Origin: Campylobacterota bacterium
GTDB taxonomy: Bacteria; Campylobacterota; Campylobacteria; Campylobacterales; Nitratiruptoraceae
DNA length: 35,504 bases
Direction of reading: 5' to 3'
Assembly (NCBI GenBank): GCA_009659895.1
Contig: PUXX01000072.1
Span: 1-35,504 of the forward strand
The notes under the pieces were generated by a model. It made no database searches. It was not told the origin of the DNA and saw nothing but the letters and a program-made list of their open reading frames with translations. A program made the position numbers and the translations under genes. How positions within the stretch are numbered: position 1 is the first letter of the stretch; each line of letters opens with the position of its first letter. Shown here one piece after another: positions 30,651 to 35,504 of the stretch.

Positions 30651-31573
30651 CGCTTCCTCCTTAGCCATAGATAGATCGCAATAGCTATGACGATGTTCAA
30701 AACCCAAACAAATGCGTAGCCGTAGCGCCACGATAGTTCTGGCATATACTTAAAATTCATCCCATAATTGCCTACGATGAAGGTCAGGGGCAAGAAGATG
30801 AGCGTAATGCCAGTGAGTCTTTGCATCGTCTTGTTCATGCGGTTGCTCATGATACCCATGATGAGGTTTTGCAAATAGCCGGTGCGATCGAGATAAGACC
30901 TCGACTCATGGATAAGAAAGCTCAAGTGCTCTTTGAGATCGATAAACTCGAATCGCAGCTTCTTTCGCACGGCGGTGGGGAGATGGTTGTAGAGCTTGTT
31001 GATGACGTCGTTTTCCAATACGCTGGTCTTTGATATCTTGTTGAGGCTTCGTCTGGCGAAATAGAGGCTCTTTTGGATCTCCTTTTCGTCGAACTCTTCG
31101 CTAAAGATCTGATCTTCGATGATTTCGAGCTTGTCGTCGATGAGATCGATGATATTCATCGTCCAGTCTATCAAGATATCCAAGAGGGTGTAGCTGGCAT
31201 AAGGGATGGAGTCGCCTTTTTTGTATCGCCTACGAAATCTCGCCACCACCCTTTGGACTACGTCTCGCTCGTCACACAAAAAGAAGAGCTTGTTCTCGGT
31301 GATGATAATGACGGCGTTGATATCGACGTAGAGAAGCAAATCCTCCTCGCTTCGGCGAAAGATCTTGAGCACCAAGAGCTTGAAATTCTCGCTCTCTTCG
31401 TATACGATGCCCTGCTCCTCGCTTTGGATATCTTCGATGAAGCTCTCGTGAAACCCCTTTTGCAAGAGCCACCGGATAATCTCGGGCTTTTTGGTGGAGC
31501 TAAAGATGATCTGCTTCTCGTCGGTGATGGTGATATCTTCGCTTCGTTGCACTTCGTCGCTTACTATATACAT
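30641..31573 (-). CDS. corA: CorA-family divalent cation transporter
   Basis: C-terminal double TM with VGNYGMNF (GMN motif). Start set at ATG 31571-31573. Confidence 0.92.
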   Translation of the reverse strand: MYIVSDEVQRSEDITITDEKQIIFSSTKKPEIIRWLLQKGFHESFIEDIQSEEQGIVYEESENFKLLVLKIFRRSEEDLLLYVDINAVIIITENKLFFLCDERDVVQRVVARFRRRYKKGDSIPYASYTLLDILIDWTMNIIDLIDDKLEIIEDQIFSEEFDEKEIQKSLYFARRSLNKISKTSVLENDVINKLYNHLPTAVRKKLRFEFIDLKEHLSFLIHESRSYLDRTGYLQNLIMGIMSNRMNKTMQRLTGITLIFLPLTFIVGNYGMNFKYMPELSWRYGYAFVWVLNIVIAIAIYLWLRRKRWI

Positions 31574-31574
31574 A

Positions 31575-32372
31575 TTAGAACCTACATCCTCTATGGCTAT
31601 ATTTTTGCAATACCTCAAAAAGAGGCTCCGCCACATCTTTTCTTAGCGGCAGCACCAGCAGCGCTTTATAGAGCTCCTCGCTTGTTGGCAAAAACTCCCC
31701 GCCAACAAGCGTCGTTCGATAGAGCGGCTTGAAGCGCACCTCCACGTCGATCCCTCTTTTTTGAAGCTCGGTGTAGATGTCCTCTTTTGGACAATACAAA
31801 GAGGGCTTGAGCAAAATGGGATAGTGCTCTTTGAGCGTCTTTGGACCGATTTTCAATATATCAAAATAGGGATTGGCCCTGAAAGCATCGTCAAGATACT
31901 CCACCACTTCGTTGGAGGCCTCGATCGCCTCTTTTTCAACTTCGCACGGCCCTCGAAGGTTCTTGACCCCGACATCCACCAGATCATAGTTCCATAGCCG
32001 CCCTTTTTTGACGCCGCCATTCAAAAAGAGCTCCACCTTTTGTCTTAGCTCCTCATCTTCTATGAGCACCTTGACGCAATTGCCCCGCTTCATCACGAAA
32101 ACCTCCGCCTCCCCCACCGGCTCGCCGAAGTTTTGAAAGACGATTTTTGCTTTTGGTGTAAAAGTCTCGAAGAAGTTGTGGACCACATCCCCTTGGGCTC
32201 CAAAGTCCAGCCTCGTATCCACCAGCTCCACCTCCACGCCGCACATCTTGGCGATTGAGGCGAAGAAAGTGGGGGAGATGGCGGGAACTTTGATAGAGCT
32301 TAACTTCATGGTATGAAGCAGCGCCATATAGACAATAGAGCTGTTTTTGGCAAAGATTTCACCCACGAACAC
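31575..32372 (-). CDS. Short DegT/DnrJ/EryC1/StrS aminotransferase-like protein
   Basis: 265 aa with DegT-like segments (NSSIVYMALLHT..IKVPAISPTF, IVFQNFGEPVGEAEVF, IEDEELRQKVELFLNGG, KPLYRTTLVGGEFLPTSEELYKALLVLPLRKDV); shorter than canonical members. Confidence 0.6.
   Translation of the reverse strand: MFVGEIFAKNSSIVYMALLHTMKLSSIKVPAISPTFFASIAKMCGVEVELVDTRLDFGAQGDVVHNFFETFTPKAKIVFQNFGEPVGEAEVFVMKRGNCVKVLIEDEELRQKVELFLNGGVKKGRLWNYDLVDVGVKNLRGPCEVEKEAIEASNEVVEYLDDAFRANPYFDILKIGPKTLKEHYPILLKPSLYCPKEDIYTELQKRGIDVEVRFKPLYRTTLVGGEFLPTSEELYKALLVLPLRKDVAEPLFEVLQKYSHRGCRF
31679..31711. repeat. Perfect 11-bp inverted repeat (11-nt loop) inside the DegT-like CDS
   Basis: CGCTTGTTGGC-AAAAACTCCCC-GCCAACAAGCG. 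Confidence 0.9.
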
Positions 32373-32433
32373 CCTTTTTAGCTTTTTGTGTATTATATGT
32401 TAGAATAGCGAAAAAAACAATTTCGGGATAGGT

Positions 32434-34620
32434 ATGGGAAAAAATCTAATCATCGTCGAATCTCCGGCAAAAGCGCGAACGATCAAGAACTTCTTGGGAA
32501 AAGATTATGAAGTGATCGCCTCAAAAGGCCACATCAGAGACCTTCCTAAAAGCAGTTTCGGCATCAAAATCGAAGAGGATCGCTTCATCCCTCAATACCG
32601 CGTCGACAAAGATCACAGTGACATCACCAAAAAGCTCAAAGAGCTGGCCAAAAAAGCGGATCAAGTCTACATCGCCACCGACGAGGATCGAGAGGGAGAG
32701 GCGATTGGCTACCATATCGCTCACGCCATCGGTAAAGACCCGCAAGAGCTCCCTCGCATCGTCTTTCACGAAATCACCAAAAGCGCTATCAAGAAAGCTT
32801 TGGAAAATCCTCGCACCATCGATATGAACCGGGTCAACGCCCAACAAGCCAGAAGGCTCCTCGATCGCATTGTAGGCTATAAACTAAGCCCCCTGCTCGC
32901 TAGCAAAATCCAACGAGGCCTGAGTGCCGGCCGAGTCCAGAGCGCCGCGCTCAAACTGGTCGTCGATAGAGAGCGAGAGATCAAAGCCTTCAAGCCCCAA
33001 GAGTATTGGACGATCGACGCCCTCTTCAACGACACGATCGACGCCTCTTTGTTCGAGTTCGAAGGCAAGAAGCTTCAAAAAATGGACATCAAGACCAAAA
33101 CCCAAGCCCAAAATATCGTCCAAAAGGTCAAGAACGAGCCCTTCGTCGTCGCAAAGATCGAGAAGAAAAAGCGCGTCTCCAAATCTCCGGCTCCCTTCAT
33201 GACCTCTACTCTTCAGCAAGCAGCTTCGACCCAGCTTGGCTTTAGCCCCAAAAAGACGATGATGATAGCCCAAAAGCTCTACGAGGGCGTCCAGACGCCA
33301 AAAGGGGTCACGGGAGTCATCACCTATATGCGAACCGATAGCCTCAACATCGCCAAAGAGGCCCAAGAGGCGGCGCTGGAGCTCATCGAGCAAAAGTTTG
33401 GCAAAGAGTATCTGCCCCCAAAGCCAAAAACCTATGCCACCAAATCCAAAGGGGCCCAAGAGGCCCACGAGGCGATTCGCCCGACCATGCTGGATTTCAC
33501 ACCACAAATAGCCAAAGAGTATCTAAGCCCGGACGAACTCAAGCTCTACCGCCTCATCTACAACCGCTTCTTAGCCTCCCAGATGGCCGATGCCCTGTTC
33601 GAGACCCAGACCATCTACTTCAAAAGCCCAAGCTCCACCTTCAAAGCGACCGGTAGAAAGCTTATCTTCGATGGATTTTACAGAGTGCTTGGCACAGAGG
33701 ATAAGGATAAACTCTTGCCCGAGCTCAAAGAGGGCGAAGAGGCGAAACTGACCAAAATCGAAGCCCACCAGCACTTCACCGAACCGCCGCCAAGATATAC
33801 TGAAGCTAGCCTTATCAAAACCCTCGAATCCCTTGGCATCGGGCGTCCTTCCACCTACGCTCCTACCATCGCTTTGTTGCAGGCCAGAAATTACATCGAG
33901 CTTGAAAAAAAGGCGATCAAGCCAACCGACATCGCCTTTACCGTCATCGAGGTGCTAGAAAAACATTTCCCAGAAATCGTCGATAGCTCCTTCACCGCCA
34001 AGATGGAAGAGGAGCTCGACGAGATCGCCGAGGCCAAAAAGGATTGGCAAAAGGTTCTCAAAGAGTTCTACGATCCCTTCATCGAGCTCATCGAAAAGGG
34101 CAAAAAGGAGATCAAAAGCCTCAAAGTCGCCCAGCCAATCGGCAGAAACTGCCCCGAATGCGGCGCAGAGCTTGTTAAGCGCAAAGGAAGGTTTGGCGAG
34201 TTCATCGCCTGTAGCGGATTTCCCAAATGCCGCTACACCGAACAGATGGAGGAGGAAGCCCCAAAGAGCGAGGAGACCTGCGACAAATGCGGCGCACCTA
34301 TGGTGGTCAAACGAGGTCCAAGAGGAGAATTTTTGGCCTGTAGCGCATATCCTAAGTGCAAAAACACCAAACCTCTGGCCAAGAACGAGCCCAAAAAGCT
34401 CGATGTCAAATGTCCCGAGTGCGGCGGTGAGATACTGGAGCGCTTTAGCAGACGGGGCAAATTCTACGGCTGCGGCAACTATCCGGAGTGCACGTTCATC
34501 TCCAAATTCGAACCTGTCGATCGAAAGTGCGAGGAGTGCGGCTACATGATGGCCAAAAGAACCTACCGCAACAAAGATATCTATGAGTGTATCAAATGCA
34601 AGCATAAAGAGGATGCATGA
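32434..34620 (+). CDS. topA: DNA topoisomerase I (type IA) with C-terminal zinc ribbons
   Basis: LIIVESPAKARTIKNFLG, ATDEDREGEAIGYHI, TGVITYMRTDS, GIGRPSTYAPTI, and four Cys4 ribbons. Confidence 0.98.
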   Translation: MGKNLIIVESPAKARTIKNFLGKDYEVIASKGHIRDLPKSSFGIKIEEDRFIPQYRVDKDHSDITKKLKELAKKADQVYIATDEDREGEAIGYHIAHAIGKDPQELPRIVFHEITKSAIKKALENPRTIDMNRVNAQQARRLLDRIVGYKLSPLLASKIQRGLSAGRVQSAALKLVVDREREIKAFKPQEYWTIDALFNDTIDASLFEFEGKKLQKMDIKTKTQAQNIVQKVKNEPFVVAKIEKKKRVSKSPAPFMTSTLQQAASTQLGFSPKKTMMIAQKLYEGVQTPKGVTGVITYMRTDSLNIAKEAQEAALELIEQKFGKEYLPPKPKTYATKSKGAQEAHEAIRPTMLDFTPQIAKEYLSPDELKLYRLIYNRFLASQMADALFETQTIYFKSPSSTFKATGRKLIFDGFYRVLGTEDKDKLLPELKEGEEAKLTKIEAHQHFTEPPPRYTEASLIKTLESLGIGRPSTYAPTIALLQARNYIELEKKAIKPTDIAFTVIEVLEKHFPEIVDSSFTAKMEEELDEIAEAKKDWQKVLKEFYDPFIELIEKGKKEIKSLKVAQPIGRNCPECGAELVKRKGRFGEFIACSGFPKCRYTEQMEEEAPKSEETCDKCGAPMVVKRGPRGEFLACSAYPKCKNTKPLAKNEPKKLDVKCPECGGEILERFSRRGKFYGCGNYPECTFISKFEPVDRKCEECGYMMAKRTYRNKDIYECIKCKHKEDA

Positions 34621-35117
34621 AAATTGGCCTCATATCCGATACTCACGATCAGCTAGATCTCACCATATCGATGGTAGCAAGGCTACTGGATGAAGGCGTC
34701 GCCTACCTCATCCATGCCGGAGATATAGGACAGGGCGTGGCCGACTACTTGGCTACGCTTCCTATCAAGTGCGTCGCCGTCTACGGCAACACCGACACCG
34801 CCCTTCGCGATCCCGGCGGCAACTTGATCCTCCAAAAGCAGCCCTACTATTTCAAAATCGGCTCGACCACCTTCAAGCTCATGCACCAGCCCTATTTCCT
34901 CACTCCCGATACCGACGTAGTGGTCTTCGGCCATCTTCATAGATTCGAGTGCCAAAAAGCAAAAGCGCTCTTTCTCAATCCCGGAGAGGTGTGTGCCAGA
35001 GAGAAACCCCTAAGCGAAGGGGTGAGTTTAGATTTAAAAAGTTTTAAGCTAAAATACCATACATATGATCTTATAAACAACACATGGAGTCAAAAAGGAA
35101 TAAATTGTGGTAAGTGA
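34617..35117 (+). CDS. YfcE-family metallophosphoesterase
   Basis: KIGLISDTHDQ, IHAGDIG, VYGNTD, VVFGHLHR motifs; ATGA overlap with topA. Confidence 0.92.
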   Translation: MKIGLISDTHDQLDLTISMVARLLDEGVAYLIHAGDIGQGVADYLATLPIKCVAVYGNTDTALRDPGGNLILQKQPYYFKIGSTTFKLMHQPYFLTPDTDVVVFGHLHRFECQKAKALFLNPGEVCAREKPLSEGVSLDLKSFKLKYHTYDLINNTWSQKGINCGK

Positions 35118-35504
35118 TATAATTGAGAAGATCGTGAATTCAACTTCCAAAAGAGTCAAAAAGCCAATATCTAGAAAACTTTTCAATACCTCCAAAATAG
35201 TAAATGAATTTGGTGAAGAAATAATACGTATTGACGGTGATATCGACCCAAATATAGAAATCAAAAATGGCGACAGATTTCTATTTATCAGTTATGATCA
35301 ATCAATGTTTACTCATGGACTTCATAAATATCCAGCAAAATTCTTTCCTGAGCTCCCTCGATTTCTTATAAAAAGATATGCAAAGAAAAATTCCATTATA
35401 TTAGATCCATTTATGGGAAGTGCTACAACAAATGTAGAAGCGATGCTCAATGGTTTCAACTCTTATGGTATTGATATCGATCCTTTTGCAAAATTTCTTT
35501 CAAA
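35107..35504 (+). CDS. N-terminal part of a site-specific DNA methyltransferase (N4-cytosine/N6-adenine type), truncated by the window edge
   Basis: GTG at 35107 with AAGGA 7 nt upstream; open to the window end. Contains HGLHKYPAKFFPELPRFLIKRYA and ILDPFMGSATTNVEAMLNGFNSYGIDIDPFAKFLS (SAM motif I DPFxGSxTT). Confidence 0.85.
   Translation, partial: MVSDIIEKIVNSTSKRVKKPISRKLFNTSKIVNEFGEEIIRIDGDIDPNIEIKNGDRFLFISYDQSMFTHGLHKYPAKFFPELPRFLIKRYAKKNSIILDPFMGSATTNVEAMLNGFNSYGIDIDPFAKFLS

Noticed and set aside
32884-34605. Long minus-strand ORFs (207 and 216 aa) antisense to topA
   Set aside because: Mirror-frame ORFs of topA with Phe/Leu/Gly-rich composition; no independent signal such as a ribosome-binding site or domain.

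Overview
This window looks like chromosomal sequence from a Campylobacterota (epsilonproteobacterial) organism. The assignment is inferred from a ccoNOQP-DUF4006 cluster, a futalosine-pathway MqnA, a CiaB-like protein, DUF507 and HWRQ-type histidine kinases. The DNA is gene-dense, with many 1-11 nt overlaps, and is mostly housekeeping: cbb3 oxidase, carA, purA, hisZ-like, hsp20, rdgB, moaD/moaE/moeA, mqnA, gltX, dapD, accB/accC, dcd, asnB, corA, topA and yfcE. I found no tRNA, rRNA, CRISPR array or complete mobile element. The most interesting points are: (1) a co-oriented block holding a TonB receptor with an apparent OprC-type CxxxM...HxM copper site, a SafE-like membrane protein, a two-component system and ccoNOQP; (2) a CiaB-family protein with a gluzincin-like HEYGH...EEFKAT signature; (3) an orphan MT-A70 methyltransferase directly downstream of accBC; (4) a shortened DegT/DnrJ-like protein that appears to lack the PLP-anchoring Asp segment and contains a perfect 11-bp inverted repeat; (5) an abrupt AT-rich transition at about 35.1 kb, where a truncated DNA methyltransferase begins and may mark an island that continues outside the window; (6) several compact convergent-gene palindromes and a probable leaderless mqnA. 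I cannot demonstrate a clearly new multi-gene system inside the window. All homology calls are by eye from the translations.
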